From: Methylocapsa aurea
Lineage (GTDB): Bacteria > Pseudomonadota > Alphaproteobacteria > Rhizobiales > Beijerinckiaceae
Length of the DNA: 64,000 nucleotides
NCBI RefSeq assembly: GCF_000746085.1
Contig: NZ_JQKO01000011.1
Location: 1 to 64,000 of the forward strand
Direction: 5' to 3'
In this document: one piece after another, positions 45,041 through 54,951 of the stretch
Position numbering within the stretch: the stretch's first letter is position 1
Layout of the letters: every line of letters begins with the position of its first letter
Notes under the pieces: model-generated
What the model saw: only the letters and a program-made list of their open reading frames with translations
What the model was told of the DNA's origin: nothing
The model's database searches: none
Made by a program: the position numbers and the translations under genes

Positions 45041-46330
45041 ATGATGCGCAGGATAATTTCTGGTTTTGGCGCCAATGCGTTTGGTCAAGCTGTCACCATC
45101 GTAATACAAATTTTTTCTTTACCTATGTTCCTGCTGTACTGGGATACGGCTACTTATGGGTCCTGGCTGATTTTGTCGGCATTGCCTTCCTTTTTAGCGA
45201 TGGCGGACGTGGGCATGGTGCACGCCGCAGGCAATAAAATGACAATGGCCATGGGGCGGTCTGACGTTGCTGAAGCCAATCGGATTTTTCAGACCGCGCA
45301 AGTCTTCATGATGGTCGTCTGCGGATCCCTCGCGGTCTTGATGACTCCGGCGGCGCTCTTCGTCCCCTTGTCCGATTTCATCTCGACAGATCAGCGGATC
45401 GCCTTGGCGGCGCTGCTGTTGGAAATTCTGGTCGCCATGTTTGGAGGTCTATATGAGGCGGCGTTCAAGGCGACGGGCCGTTACGCCATGGGCACGCTCT
45501 TGGCCAATGCCGTTCGCCTCGGCGAATGGGCCGGCTACCTGTTGGGCCTTGTCTTATTCGGCAATTTTGCAGGCGTGGCTATTTGCGGCCTGTTGGCGCG
45601 CACCATGGGCACCGGCATTGGCGTCATCCTCGCTCAAAGCGGCGATCATGGTCTCATTTGGGGAACCCGGCTGGCGCAGAAATCCGAATTGTTGATCATG
45701 ATCCGGCCTGCGGTGTCCTTTATGGCGTTTCCGCTGGTCAACGCCCTCAGTTTTCAAGGGGTGACGCTCTTGGTTGGCGCGCTCGCGGGCACGACCACGG
45801 TTGCGCTCTTCACAACCTATCGGACTTTGGCGCGCGTCGCGGTGCAATTGACCGGAATGTTCAGTCACGCCTTGTGGCCGGAGTTCGCTCGGCTGTTTGG
45901 GCGGGGCGGCCCGCAAGCGGTTGAAAAACTCTATCGCCACTCCGCTCTATTGGGCGCCGCTCAGGCATTGGCGTTGAGCATTGTGCTCTATTTCGTTTCG
46001 CCCTGGCTGCTGCAAGTCTGGACACATGGTCAAATTGCCTTTGTGCCGGGTCTCATGGCATGGATGCTGGCCTATGCCGCGGTCAGCGGCTTCAGCCATA
46101 TCCCCCGCGTGTTGTTGCTGTCCACAAATCAACATGTCGGCTTGGCGGGTTGGTCGCTTGTCGGCGGCGCGTTCTCGCTCATCCTGGCGTGGGCGTTTGG
46201 AAAGCTATGGCAGATCGATGGGATCGTGGCCTCTTTGGTGGTGTCGGAAATCTATGTCGCCGCGATCTGCGTGTATTTCGCCTATCGTTTGTTCCATAGC
46301 GCGTCGACCCTGCGGGAATCCCTGCCGTAA
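45041..46330 (+). CDS. Polysaccharide flippase-like membrane protein (MOP superfamily)
   Basis: A 429-residue protein with about 12 predicted TM helices and the general arrangement of Wzx/oligosaccharide flippases (FGANAFGQAVTIVIQIFSLP at the start, MADVGMVHAAGNKM, FTTYRTLARVAVQLTGMFSH). Such proteins move lipid-linked sugars across the inner membrane. The ATG at 45041 has GAAGG 12 nt upstream; an ATG at 45029 is too close to it. No glycosyltransferases adjoin, so the substrate is unknown. Lower GC than neighbours at the N-terminal end suggests possible transfer. Confidence 0.78.
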   Translation: MMRRIISGFGANAFGQAVTIVIQIFSLPMFLLYWDTATYGSWLILSALPSFLAMADVGMVHAAGNKMTMAMGRSDVAEANRIFQTAQVFMMVVCGSLAVLMTPAALFVPLSDFISTDQRIALAALLLEILVAMFGGLYEAAFKATGRYAMGTLLANAVRLGEWAGYLLGLVLFGNFAGVAICGLLARTMGTGIGVILAQSGDHGLIWGTRLAQKSELLIMIRPAVSFMAFPLVNALSFQGVTLLVGALAGTTTVALFTTYRTLARVAVQLTGMFSHALWPEFARLFGRGGPQAVEKLYRHSALLGAAQALALSIVLYFVSPWLLQVWTHGQIAFVPGLMAWMLAYAAVSGFSHIPRVLLLSTNQHVGLAGWSLVGGAFSLILAWAFGKLWQIDGIVASLVVSEIYVAAICVYFAYRLFHSASTLRESLP

Positions 46331-46347
46331 AGGAAAACGCCTGGACT

Positions 46348-47811
46348 TCATGGACAAAGCGAGGTCACGGTCGCTTCGATCGGCGGGCCGCCGTCCGCCG
46401 GCGTAATATTCGACAAAACGACCTGAAGCGTTTGCGCCTTAGCCACATTGGCGAGGTTGATCGTCATCGTGTTGGACCAGAAAATCGGCGCTCCGCGAAG
46501 GGCAGCCGATCCGGCTCCGATTGCGGCTTGCCCGGCAACGATCGCGCGGTCAAAGGTCACGATCAGCGATCGTTCGCCGGAGGGGCCAAAGGGGCCAAAG
46601 GGGCCAAAGCGGCATCGATCGGGTGTGGAGCCGAGAGCCGGTTTCGCGCCAGCGACGACGCGCATCGGTTGATCGCGGGTCGGCTTTAATCGCTCGCCGA
46701 AGATTGGGGAGAGTTTTTGGAGCCGCCTTTCGCCGAAGGAACGGGCCAGCAGGGTGAAAAACGCCGCCCGATAGGTGCGGGCGAATGCGTTGACCGCAAC
46801 CGTCGGTTGCTCCGGGGTGAGAGAGGGCATGCTTCCGGTGCTGGCATAGGTCCGCCAGACTTTCGCGCAATATTCACTGGGCAGCCAGATATAGGGACGC
46901 CGATCGCCGTAGCTAGCCCGCGGAGAAATCGCGACATTGCTCATGCGCTCCTGATTGCCCCACGGCTGCGTGTTGGCGTTGATCACGACGTCGTAGGCTC
47001 CCAGCCAGCCGGGATGATGCCGCCAGTTCGACATCATCGCGGGGGCGTTGGTCGGCGCCTCAGCCGGTAGACGCAACTTCAAGACCTCCTCGAGCCAGAC
47101 ACGAGCGAATTTGTAATCTACCTTGTTGTGAAGGCCAAAAATTGATCCTCCATGCCAATGGCCGGGCTGACTGATCAGCGTCAGCGGCGCGCCTTCGGCG
47201 GCGCGATTGCGGGCGAAGGCGTCGTGGGAAATAGCGGGCGTCAGGTCCTCGACATTGGTCAGCAAGCCGGAATATTTATCGCCCGGATCCGAGAGCACGA
47301 GATGGGGAGTCGACAGCGGCGGAAGATAGGGCGGCCGGCTGATCTCGTGGAGCGCGACGACCGCCAGCACGCGTTGCGGCGGCTTCTCGGGATCGGGGTT
47401 GGAGAGCTTCGGGCTCGATGCGGTGATGGCGGCGGCGGCGGAGCCTGCGGAAAAGCCAAACAGAATCACGGGAACATATTGAATCTCGGCATGGCCTGCT
47501 ATGTCCTTGGCGGCAATGTTTAGCGTGGCGATGATCCGGTCCGCGCTGATGTCCGGCGCCGAATAATCGAGTGGGATATCGAGCTGAATGCAATTGAACT
47601 GCATCGCCACCGCGCGCCAATCAGGATCGCTGTCAGGGAGCCAGGGGACGCCATTATTGATCGCGGCGGCGCGGATCGGCTGGTTCAGATCTGGAACATA
47701 CGCGTCATAGCCATTGATCCTTCCGCTCCAGGGACGCGCTGTCTCGCTGCGTCCGGCGATCGGAACAAGTATGGCGAGGCAAAGACCCAATGGAATTGCC
47801 AGGGAGCGCAT
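46348..47811 (-). CDS. Exported alpha/beta-hydrolase-fold protein
   Basis: The 487-residue protein has a signal peptide (LAIPLGLCLAILVPIAGRSE), a hydrolase core with the nucleophile elbow GFSAGSAAA (serine in GxSxG form), an aspartate region HLVLSDPGDKYSG and a late histidine in LISQPGHWHGG, so a complete Ser-Asp-His triad is possible. The C-terminal part is a beta-rich add-on. A short GPFGPFGPSG repeat lies near residue 410. It may be a lipase, esterase or depolymerase; substrate unknown. The frame is open to 48159, but the signal peptide fixes the ATG at 47811, and the extension would cover the methyltransferase promoter. Confidence 0.7.
   Translation of the reverse strand: MRSLAIPLGLCLAILVPIAGRSETARPWSGRINGYDAYVPDLNQPIRAAAINNGVPWLPDSDPDWRAVAMQFNCIQLDIPLDYSAPDISADRIIATLNIAAKDIAGHAEIQYVPVILFGFSAGSAAAAITASSPKLSNPDPEKPPQRVLAVVALHEISRPPYLPPLSTPHLVLSDPGDKYSGLLTNVEDLTPAISHDAFARNRAAEGAPLTLISQPGHWHGGSIFGLHNKVDYKFARVWLEEVLKLRLPAEAPTNAPAMMSNWRHHPGWLGAYDVVINANTQPWGNQERMSNVAISPRASYGDRRPYIWLPSEYCAKVWRTYASTGSMPSLTPEQPTVAVNAFARTYRAAFFTLLARSFGERRLQKLSPIFGERLKPTRDQPMRVVAGAKPALGSTPDRCRFGPFGPFGPSGERSLIVTFDRAIVAGQAAIGAGSAALRGAPIFWSNTMTINLANVAKAQTLQVVLSNITPADGGPPIEATVTSLCP
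46573..46603. repeat. Tandem 9-bp repeat (GGGGCCAAA x3) inside the hydrolase gene
   Basis: Three perfect copies of GGGGCCAAA encode Gly-Pro-Phe triplets in the leftward gene. Copy-number change would add or remove three residues without a frameshift. Confidence 0.75.
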
Positions 47812-48058
47812 TTTCGGTTCGCTTTTCAAGGCGGCGTCGATGGCATTTCTGTTGCAGTTTTGAAGCCTGGATGCGAGCGGATTCTCGGCGCCTGTTCGGT
47901 CCTTGATGAGGGCGGGCCTGCAAAGCGGATAAAGGCGCTTGATCGCCGCTGCAAGCAGCGCTAAGGCGCTGCGTTCGAAAGTCGATTTCGCGCCGCGGCG
48001 CCTCTGCCACAGGCGGGGTCGAAAGGCGGTTGCTGCAAGCGATATGGGGGGATCAATA

Positions 48059-49081
48059 ATGGCAACGGATTCGGCGACGCCGGCTGCGATCTTGCAACTC
48101 GGCATGGGATTTTGGGGCTCCAAAACGCTGCTTAGCGCGGTCGAGCTTGGCCTTTTCACCGAACTTGCCTCGGGACCGCAAACCCTCGAGGCGCTTCGGT
48201 CAAAACTAGGCTTGAACGAGCGCGGTGCGCGCGACTTCTTTGACGCCCTGGTGGCGCTGCGGATGCTCGATCGGCGCGACGGCCTTTACGCCAATGCGCC
48301 CGACGCCGATCTCTTCCTGGATCGCAACAAACCCTCGTATGTCGGCGGCCTCCTGGAGATGGCCAACAACCGCCTTTATCCGTTCTGGGGCGGATTGACG
48401 GAGGCGCTGCGCACCGGCAAGCCCCAGAATGAAGCCAAAAGCGGCGGTGAGGACCCATTTGTGGCGATCTACGCCGATCCCAAGGTTCTGGAGGAGTTCC
48501 TCCGCGCGATGACGGGAGTCAGTCTGCCGACGGCGCATGCTCTCGCCGCCGCATTTCCGTGGGGCGATTACCGGTCCTTCGCGGATATTGGCTGCGCCGA
48601 GGGCGGGCTCGGCGTCGCGATCGTGCAGGCGCACCGCCATCTTGCCGGCGTTGGTTTCGATCTGCCGGCGGTCGGACCGGTTTTCGAGAAATACGTCGAG
48701 GCCAATGGAGTCGCGGACCGATTGAAATTTCAGGCTGGGAATTTCTTCGTCGATCCGCTGCCGCAGGTCGATGTCCTGATCATGGGGCATATTCTGCACG
48801 ATTGGGGGCTAGACCAGAAAGAGGCGCTGATCGCCAAGGCTTACGCGGCCTTGCCGAAGGGCGGAGTCCTCATCGCTTATGACGCGATCATTGACGACGA
48901 GCGCCGCGAAAACGCCTTCGGCCTTCTGATGAGCCTCAACATGCTGGTCGAAACGCCGGCGGGCTATGATTACACCGGCGCGGAATGCATCGGCTGGATG
49001 CGGAAGGCTGGCTTTTCAAAGACTCAGGTGCAGAGCCTGGACGGGCCAAATTCGATGGTCGTGGGCGTGAAGGAGACCTGA
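48059..49081 (+). CDS. Small-molecule O-methyltransferase (methyltransf_2 family)
   Basis: The 340-residue enzyme has an N-terminal winged-helix dimerisation domain ([20 protein letters not shown] ... [14 protein letters not shown]) and a SAM-binding domain ([51 protein letters not shown]), the plan of plant-type and polyketide O-methyltransferases. The catalytic histidine lies in HILHDW. GGGGGG before the ATG at 48059 supports the start. No biosynthetic cluster adjoins; it is divergent from the hydrolase gene. Confidence 0.85.
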   Translation: MATDSATPAAILQLGMGFWGSKTLLSAVELGLFTELASGPQTLEALRSKLGLNERGARDFFDALVALRMLDRRDGLYANAPDADLFLDRNKPSYVGGLLEMANNRLYPFWGGLTEALRTGKPQNEAKSGGEDPFVAIYADPKVLEEFLRAMTGVSLPTAHALAAAFPWGDYRSFADIGCAEGGLGVAIVQAHRHLAGVGFDLPAVGPVFEKYVEANGVADRLKFQAGNFFVDPLPQVDVLIMGHILHDWGLDQKEALIAKAYAALPKGGVLIAYDAIIDDERRENAFGLLMSLNMLVETPAGYDYTGAECIGWMRKAGFSKTQVQSLDGPNSMVVGVKET

Positions 49082-49424
49082 ATTCGATCCTCGCTTGTCA
49101 GCGCGGGGCCGGTCTGGCGATCCAGAAAAGCTGGAAGCCGCCCACAATAGTCCAAGTCGCCTCGATTGGCCTCTTGACTTGAGCTGAGCCACGCTTTTTT
49201 TGGCGCGTTGGGGCGAGCTTGAACGTTTCAGTGAGAGGCCAGCCGGCAAAGAGGAAAATGAAGGCTGGCGTCCAGCGGTGGTTCCGATTATCGGCGGCCG
49301 GCCGGGAAGATCCATCGCAGAACTGGGGCTGAATGGGCGAGCCGATAGGCCTGGCCCCGGTCCGCATAGAGAGATCTGGCCCTGTTCTGTCCTGTTCAGC
49401 GACGCTGCTAGTTAACCAAGTCTT
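49082..49424. other. Intergenic stretch, nothing recognised
   Basis: About 340 bp between two rightward genes. No repeat-family copy, no clear terminator and no credible small gene is seen. Confidence 0.35.
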
Positions 49425-50045
49425 ATGAGAAAGTGTATCATGGAAACGTCAAGGTTGTTCTATGTGTCAATTCCGATGCTTGTCACGCTGTCGATCTCCC
49501 TTTCTGGATGCGATCGGGGTCCCGAGCCGGCTGCGAATATCTCCTTTAGCCAAATTGGCTTATGCAAAGGATATGATGCTTCGAGCGGCCCGGTGACCGC
49601 CGGGGCTGACGAAGCATTCGCCATTTTCAAAATTCAGTCGGTGGATAATTCCAAGCCCGCGAAAGGTTTCTTCTTCGATCCAGCGCTTCTTTATGTGGAC
49701 CAATCCTCGCCGCAGCAAAAGGCCGGGAATGTGTGGGAATGGAACCGTCGCTTTGTGACCACGGATCCGAGATTTGCGCAGGCTCTGGGCGTTACTGCCG
49801 CCGGACAAGTTACGGTTTCGAAAGGCGAAAAAGCTGAGATCAACGGGTTCGTCGTCGTTCCGGTTGGGGTCAATAATCCAACCGGCGGACCGGTCGACAA
49901 GCAGTATGCTTTCGATTTTGTGTATGATACCGGGTCTTCCGCCAAGGGCGAGGAGAAACTCTCCGAAGGCGTGGTCTTCACCAAGTTGAATTCGCCGGCA
50001 ACGACGTCGGTCGTCGCCAATTGCAAAGCTTTGGCGCTCAAATAA
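49425..50045 (+). CDS. Predicted lipoprotein of unknown function
   Basis: The 206-residue product has a lipobox (LVTLSISLSGC) and a beta-rich exported body with a second and third cysteine (GLCKGYD and VANCKALALK) that could form one disulfide. Nothing else is recognised. An internal ATG at 49440 may be the true start, with GAGAAAG upstream. Stands alone. Confidence 0.65.
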   Translation: MRKCIMETSRLFYVSIPMLVTLSISLSGCDRGPEPAANISFSQIGLCKGYDASSGPVTAGADEAFAIFKIQSVDNSKPAKGFFFDPALLYVDQSSPQQKAGNVWEWNRRFVTTDPRFAQALGVTAAGQVTVSKGEKAEINGFVVVPVGVNNPTGGPVDKQYAFDFVYDTGSSAKGEEKLSEGVVFTKLNSPATTSVVANCKALALK

Positions 50046-50266
50046 GGATAGGCCGCAAGGCGTCACAATGCCCAGCAAAAGTCGCTTAGCGGCTCGCCGG
50101 GCTGGCGCCGTTCAACGTCCTATACTGAACTTGGCCCACCGCTGGCGCGAAGGAGTTTGGTCTTCGCGCCAGCCGATAGTCTGCCCGCGTCATGCCGCGC
50201 CGCCGCGAAAAGGCGGCGACTATCGTTCCGCCCCGGAGAGACGGGCGCAGGTTGCCTCCGCCGCCG

Positions 50267-50473
50267 TCATTTTTTCTTGAGAGCGCCCAACCAGGCGTCT
50301 ACGTCCTTTTTGACCTCGTCCTTGGCGTGGCCGTAGATCTCATGGATCTTGGCTTCCAGATGTTCGCGTTTGCCCTTCAGATCGGCGATCTCTTCCTCGG
50401 TCAGCTTGTTCCATTTCTCTTTGACCGTGGCGGAAAAATGCTTCCAATTGTCTTCGATATGATCCCAATCCAT
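50267..50473 (-). CDS. CsbD-like stress protein
   Basis: The 68-residue hydrophilic protein starts MDWDHIEDNWKHFSATVKEK and contains LTEEEIADLKGKREHLEAKI, the CsbD/UPF0337 pattern. CsbD-like proteins are small, helical, and induced by general stress; biochemical role unknown. The ATG at 50473 has GAGGA 8 nt upstream. The frame is open further upstream, but that part is repeat sequence. Confidence 0.88.
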   Translation of the reverse strand: MDWDHIEDNWKHFSATVKEKWNKLTEEEIADLKGKREHLEAKIHEIYGHAKDEVKKDVDAWLGALKKK

Positions 50474-50550
50474 TGAATTATCCTCGTTGTTGGCGGGCGA
50501 TAACGCGCGCCGCAGGTTCCGGAGCGCTTGGAGCAGCTTGGACTTGACCG

Positions 50551-50644
50551 AGAGCGCTTCCCGATCGGATGGAATCATCTGATCGAAAAGGTATCGCTCA
50601 AATTCAACGAGTTGGAGCATGTTCTGTTCGGAACATTCTCTAGA
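50551..50644. repeat. Dispersed repeat, AGAGCGC type, copy 2
   Basis: AGAGCGCTTCCCGATCGGAT ... GGAATCATCTGATCG ... GTTGGAGCATGTTC ... GAACATTCTCTAGA follows 62072-62187 closely but lacks the middle of the terminal palindrome. It lies between the CsbD-like gene and mcl. Confidence 0.75.
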
Positions 50645-50815
50645 CGCAAGGTTCCGATGGCGCGGCCCTTGCGGTTCAGATTATCCTTTGAAACAAGGCG
50701 ATATAGGAATGCCCAAGCCGCGCGCGGACAAGGTCCGCTTGAGCGGATCGATACGGCAATGGCGGAACGCCGCATTGATCCGGGTCAAGCTCAACGCCTA
50801 AATGAGAGACGTGTC

Positions 50816-51793
50816 TTAGCCAGCGACGCCGAGCGATTCCGCCTTGGCCAGCAGGGCCTCGGCCATGCGAATGCTGGCGATGTCGATCAAACGGCCGTCG
50901 AGCGAGACGGCTCCTTTGCCGGCCTTCGCCGCATCCGCCATAGCCGCAACGATCCGGCGGGCCTTCGTAACCTCCGCCTCGGAGGGCGTGAACACGGCAT
51001 TGGCGAGTTCGATCTGCGAGGGATGGATCGCCCATTTTCCCTCATAACCAAGCACTGCGGCGCGCTTCGCCGCGGCGGTGAAGCCATCGGCATCGGAGAA
51101 ATCGCCGAACGGCCCGTCGATCGGGCGCAAGCCATAGGCGCGGCAGGCGACCAGCATGCGGGTCTGCGCCGCGTGCCACTGATCGGCCCAGTAATATTGA
51201 CGCTCGCCCTTCGCATCCTTGTCGGTCAGCACGCCGTAATCGGCGTTGACGCCGCCGATCACGGTGGTGCGCGCCCGCGTCGAGGCGGCATAATCGGCGA
51301 CGCCGAAGGACATAGCCTCGAGCCTTGGGCTCGATTGAGCGATGGCCTCGACATTGGCCATTCCGAGCGCGGTTTCGATCAGCACCTCGAAGCCGATCCG
51401 CTTGTCGCGCTTCTTCGCCGCCTCGATCTGGGTCACCAGCATGTCGAGCGCGTAAACGTCGGCTGGAACGCCGACTTTCGGAATGAGGATCATGTCGAGC
51501 CGGGGGCAGGCCTCGACGATATCGACGACGTCGCGGTACATGTAATGCGTGTCGAGACCATTGATGCGGATCATCATGGTCTTGGCGCCCCAGTTGATTT
51601 CGTTCAGCCCGGCGATGATGTTCTTGCGGGCTTGCTCCTTGTCATCGGGGGCGACCGCGTCCTCGACGTCGAGAAAGATAATGTCGGCGGCTGAACTCGC
51701 CGCTTTTTCGAAAAGGCCTGGATTCGACCCCGGAACGGCGAGTTCGGAGCGATGGAGGCGCGGCGTCGCCTGTTCGATGATGGTGAAGCTCAT
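50816..51793 (-). CDS. mcl: Malyl-CoA lyase (serine cycle)
   Basis: The enzyme splits malyl-CoA to glyoxylate and acetyl-CoA, the step that regenerates the serine-cycle acceptor. The 325-residue HpcH/HpaI aldolase/CitE-family protein shows RLHRSELAVPGSNPGLFEKA, AADIIFLDVEDAVAPDDK (metal-binding region), FEVLIETALGMANVEAIA (metal-ligand Glu) and GKWAIHPSQIELAN. Length is normal for methylotroph Mcl. It ends the leftward mtkA-mtkB-ppc-mcl block, 50 bp after ppc, with GAGGAAC upstream of the ATG. Confidence 0.95.
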   Translation of the reverse strand: MSFTIIEQATPRLHRSELAVPGSNPGLFEKAASSAADIIFLDVEDAVAPDDKEQARKNIIAGLNEINWGAKTMMIRINGLDTHYMYRDVVDIVEACPRLDMILIPKVGVPADVYALDMLVTQIEAAKKRDKRIGFEVLIETALGMANVEAIAQSSPRLEAMSFGVADYAASTRARTTVIGGVNADYGVLTDKDAKGERQYYWADQWHAAQTRMLVACRAYGLRPIDGPFGDFSDADGFTAAAKRAAVLGYEGKWAIHPSQIELANAVFTPSEAEVTKARRIVAAMADAAKAGKGAVSLDGRLIDIASIRMAEALLAKAESLGVAG

Positions 51794-51843
51794 GGCCTTT
51801 GTTCCTCTCTCTCGGGTGCTTGTTGCAGATGGCCCGGCCGGTC

Positions 51844-54606
51844 TCAGCCGGTGGCGCCAAGGCCGCTGGCAATGCAGTTGATCGACAGCAGCAGGTTGGA
51901 TTTATAGGCTTCCTTGGCCAGTTCATTCGTTGACGCGCGAAAGCCGCGCAGCAACTCGACCTGTTCGCGATTGACTTTGTTGATCGTCGGCAGCCGATGT
52001 TCGAGGCGGGACCGGTAGGCCGGGAACCTCTCCGCGATCTGGCCCTCCTGACTGATGTGGAGGATCATGTCGCGGGTCAGCGCCAGTTCGTTCTCGATCA
52101 TGCCGAAGATGGCGCCGCGCGCTTCGGCGTCGGGGACGAGGCTCGCATAGTCGCGGGCGATCTCCAGATCGACCAGACACAATGTCTTTTCGACCTCGCC
52201 GATGATCAGTCGGAACAGGCGCGACTCCGCGAACATGCGGCGCAGCAGCGCCAGCCCGCGTTCCTTGCGCACGTCGAGGAAGCTCGCGATTCCGCTCCCG
52301 ACCCCATACCATCCGGTGATGACATGCCGATTCTGCGACCAGGCGAAGACCCAAGGGATGGCTCTGAGATCGCTCAAGGTGCGCGCGCCAAAGCGGCGCG
52401 CCGGGCGCGAGCCGATATTGAGCAGCGAGATTTCGTCAAGCGGGCTCGCCGCCTGGAAATAGGCCAGAAGCCCCGGGTGGCTAATCAGGCCGACATAGGC
52501 AGCATGCGCCGTGCCCGACAGCGCCTCCATAGCCTCGTCGAACTCGGCCCGAGGCGTCAGCGCCTCCTCGCGCTCGGAGATCAGCGCATGTTCGAACACG
52601 CCGGCCGCCAGCACTTCCATCTGATAGGCCGCAGTGCCGCGATTGGCGTATTTGAACGATACGACCTCGCCTTGTTCGGTGACCCGGAACCCGCCGCGGA
52701 TCGAGCCGGCCGGCTGCGCCGCGATCGCTTGCGCGGTGGGCGAGCCGCCCCGGCTGACGGAGCCGCCGCGGCCGTGGAAAAAGGCGATGGCGACGCCGTT
52801 TTCGTTGCCGATCTTGGTCAGCCGGGTTTGCGCCTTCGCCAATTCCCAATTCGAGGACAGGAATCCGCCGTCCTTGTTGGAGTCGGAATAGCCGATCATC
52901 ACTTCCTGCACCCCGCCCTGGGCGCGGGCGCTGCGCCGCACCAGGGGAAGCGCCAGCAATTCCCGCATGATGGCCGGGGCGGCGCGCAAATCGGTGATGG
53001 TCTCGAAGAGCGGCGTGATCGGCAGGGTGCAGGCCTCGACCCCGGCGGCGTCGCGGAACAGCCCTGCCTCCTTGGCCAGAAGATAGGCGCCAAGAACATC
53101 GGCGGCCGAGCGGGTCATGCTCAAAATGAAGCTGCCGAAGGCTTCGCGGTCGAATTCCTCGCGCTGATCGCGCGCGAGCTTGAACATTCCAAAGGTCTCC
53201 AAAGCTTCCGGCGGCAACGCGGGATCGGCTCCAAGACCCTGACGCGGCCGGGCCAGTTCGGCCATGATCCAGGCCTTCCATGCCTCGCCTTCGGGATCGG
53301 GCGGCTCGCCTCCATTCTTGCCGGCGGTGGCGCGCCACAGCGCCTGCAATGTCTGGGTCAGCCGCGTCGTGTTCTCGCGCAGATCGAGCCGGACGGTGCG
53401 GAAGCGGAAGACCTCCGCCGCCCAACGGACGGGCCGCACGAGATCGCCGGCGAGGGCGGCGCTGCCGCTTTCGCCCAGCGCTTCCTCCATCACGGCAAGG
53501 TCGGCGATCAGTTCATCGGCATTGGCGTAGTAGGCGGCGCCGCCGGACCAATTATGGTCGGCGCGAAGAATGGTCGTCTTGAGCTTGCGCAGCATGCAGG
53601 ACAGGAATTGCCGGTACGGTTCGCCGGGATTGCGTTGAGCGATCCCATCGCCCTCTCCGGTCTCGGCCAAAGCGCGGGCGAGCGTCGCCCGAAAGGCGTC
53701 CGGCGGAGGGAGGGCGCGTTCGGTGATCGACATTCTTTCGAGGAGCTGGCTGAGCCGCTCGTCATAGTAGCGCAAACTGGCCAGCGCGTTTTCGGTGAGG
53801 GCGCGGGCCGTGACTTCGTTGGTGACGAAGGGATTGCCGTCCCGATCGCCGCCGATCCAGGAGCCGAATTGGAAGAATGGCGTCAGCGGGAAACGTTCGC
53901 CGGGATAGAACCGCTGGAGCGCCCGATCGAGCTTTTTCAAGAGTTCGGGAACGCCGTCAAACAGCGTCTCGTGGAAGAAATGCAGGCCCCAGGCGACCTC
54001 CTGATCGACCGAGGGCTTCTCGAGACGCAGTTCGCCGGTCATCCAGAGCAGTTCGATTTCGTCGCGCAACTGGTCGATCAGGGCGGCGCGTTCGCGCGCC
54101 GTCCACCGCGGCTGCTCCAACTCGACCAGAAGCCGATAGATCCGGCGGTGCTTTTCGAGAACGGTGACGCGCTTGGCCTCTGTCGGATGGGCGGTGATGA
54201 CAGGCCGGATGCGCATCGAGGCGAGCTTGTCGCGAAGCTCCGGCGCCTTTATGCCGAGCTCCGCGGCCCGGCTCGCCAGATTGGAGAATGTGCCTTGCAC
54301 CGCCTCGGCGCCGAGCTCGCGCTCGACATGCCGCCGCTCGCGCATGGCCGAATGCTGTTCGACGATCGCCAGCAGCTGGAACCAGATTCCATGGACCTGG
54401 AACACCCGGGAGAGCAACTCCGGCGTTAAATCGGCGACTTTGGCGTCGCCGACCAGCACCGACTCGATCTCCGGATGCAGACGGTGGGCGATGTCGAGAA
54501 GAAGTTGAAAGAGGATGTCGGCGGCTTCATCGCCGCTCAATGCGGAGTCGGCGCCAGCTTCGGCGGCGATCCGTCCGGCAGGGGTGGTGAGATCGCGCTC
54601 TATCAT
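51844..54606 (-). CDS. ppc: Phosphoenolpyruvate carboxylase (serine cycle)
   Basis: Ppc fixes bicarbonate on PEP to make oxaloacetate. The 920-residue protein has the catalytic His140 in VITAHPTEAKR, GGDRDGNPFVTNEVTA, the second active-site lysine region MIGYSDSNKDGGFL, and the mobile loop FHGRGGSVSRGGSP. The C-terminus ends GLGATG where most bacterial and plant enzymes end RNTG or QNTG; the Asn is an aspartate ligand in the E. coli enzyme. The start at MIERDLTTPAGR fits the family best although the ribosome site is weak; the frame is open to 54876. Gap to mtkB upstream is 345 bp. Confidence 0.96.
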   Translation of the reverse strand: MIERDLTTPAGRIAAEAGADSALSGDEAADILFQLLLDIAHRLHPEIESVLVGDAKVADLTPELLSRVFQVHGIWFQLLAIVEQHSAMRERRHVERELGAEAVQGTFSNLASRAAELGIKAPELRDKLASMRIRPVITAHPTEAKRVTVLEKHRRIYRLLVELEQPRWTARERAALIDQLRDEIELLWMTGELRLEKPSVDQEVAWGLHFFHETLFDGVPELLKKLDRALQRFYPGERFPLTPFFQFGSWIGGDRDGNPFVTNEVTARALTENALASLRYYDERLSQLLERMSITERALPPPDAFRATLARALAETGEGDGIAQRNPGEPYRQFLSCMLRKLKTTILRADHNWSGGAAYYANADELIADLAVMEEALGESGSAALAGDLVRPVRWAAEVFRFRTVRLDLRENTTRLTQTLQALWRATAGKNGGEPPDPEGEAWKAWIMAELARPRQGLGADPALPPEALETFGMFKLARDQREEFDREAFGSFILSMTRSAADVLGAYLLAKEAGLFRDAAGVEACTLPITPLFETITDLRAAPAIMRELLALPLVRRSARAQGGVQEVMIGYSDSNKDGGFLSSNWELAKAQTRLTKIGNENGVAIAFFHGRGGSVSRGGSPTAQAIAAQPAGSIRGGFRVTEQGEVVSFKYANRGTAAYQMEVLAAGVFEHALISEREEALTPRAEFDEAMEALSGTAHAAYVGLISHPGLLAYFQAASPLDEISLLNIGSRPARRFGARTLSDLRAIPWVFAWSQNRHVITGWYGVGSGIASFLDVRKERGLALLRRMFAESRLFRLIIGEVEKTLCLVDLEIARDYASLVPDAEARGAIFGMIENELALTRDMILHISQEGQIAERFPAYRSRLEHRLPTINKVNREQVELLRGFRASTNELAKEAYKSNLLLSINCIASGLGATG

Positions 54607-54951
54607 GGGAGGCGCCCGCCGGGACGCGCCGCCAGGCTTCCCGTTCCATTCATCATGTCGGCGTTGATCATGTCGAAATCCATGGTTTGATCGCGGCCGC
54701 GGGGAGGGCATTCCGCCGCGATCCGATCCGCAAGGGAGCTCCCGCTCAAGACCATTTGCGTGAAGCCGCTCGCGACGATCGTTCGCGTGGCTTCGGCCTG
54801 CTGGCCTTTGTCGTGCGAAGAACCCTGGAGGGGCCGGGCGCCGTCCGATCGCGTTGAGCGAAAGGCGTCCGGGCATTGTGCATTTTCAGAGCGCCGAGCC
54901 TGTCTCGGCGGCTCTTGGAAATAGGTCTTTTAGAAAGCGGTCGCCCGCCGT
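54607..54951. other. mtkB-ppc intergenic stretch
   Basis: 345 bp without a credible gene. It is unusually long for a gap inside the mtkA-mtkB-ppc-mcl block and may hold a separate ppc promoter; I could not identify one. Confidence 0.35.

Noticed and set aside
47812-48159. N-terminal extension of the exported hydrolase frame
   Set aside because: It would bury the signal peptide and overlap the divergent methyltransferase gene start.
51997-54429. 810-codon open frame antisense to ppc
   Set aside because: Same reason: shadow of the codon bias of ppc, no motifs, no ribosome site.
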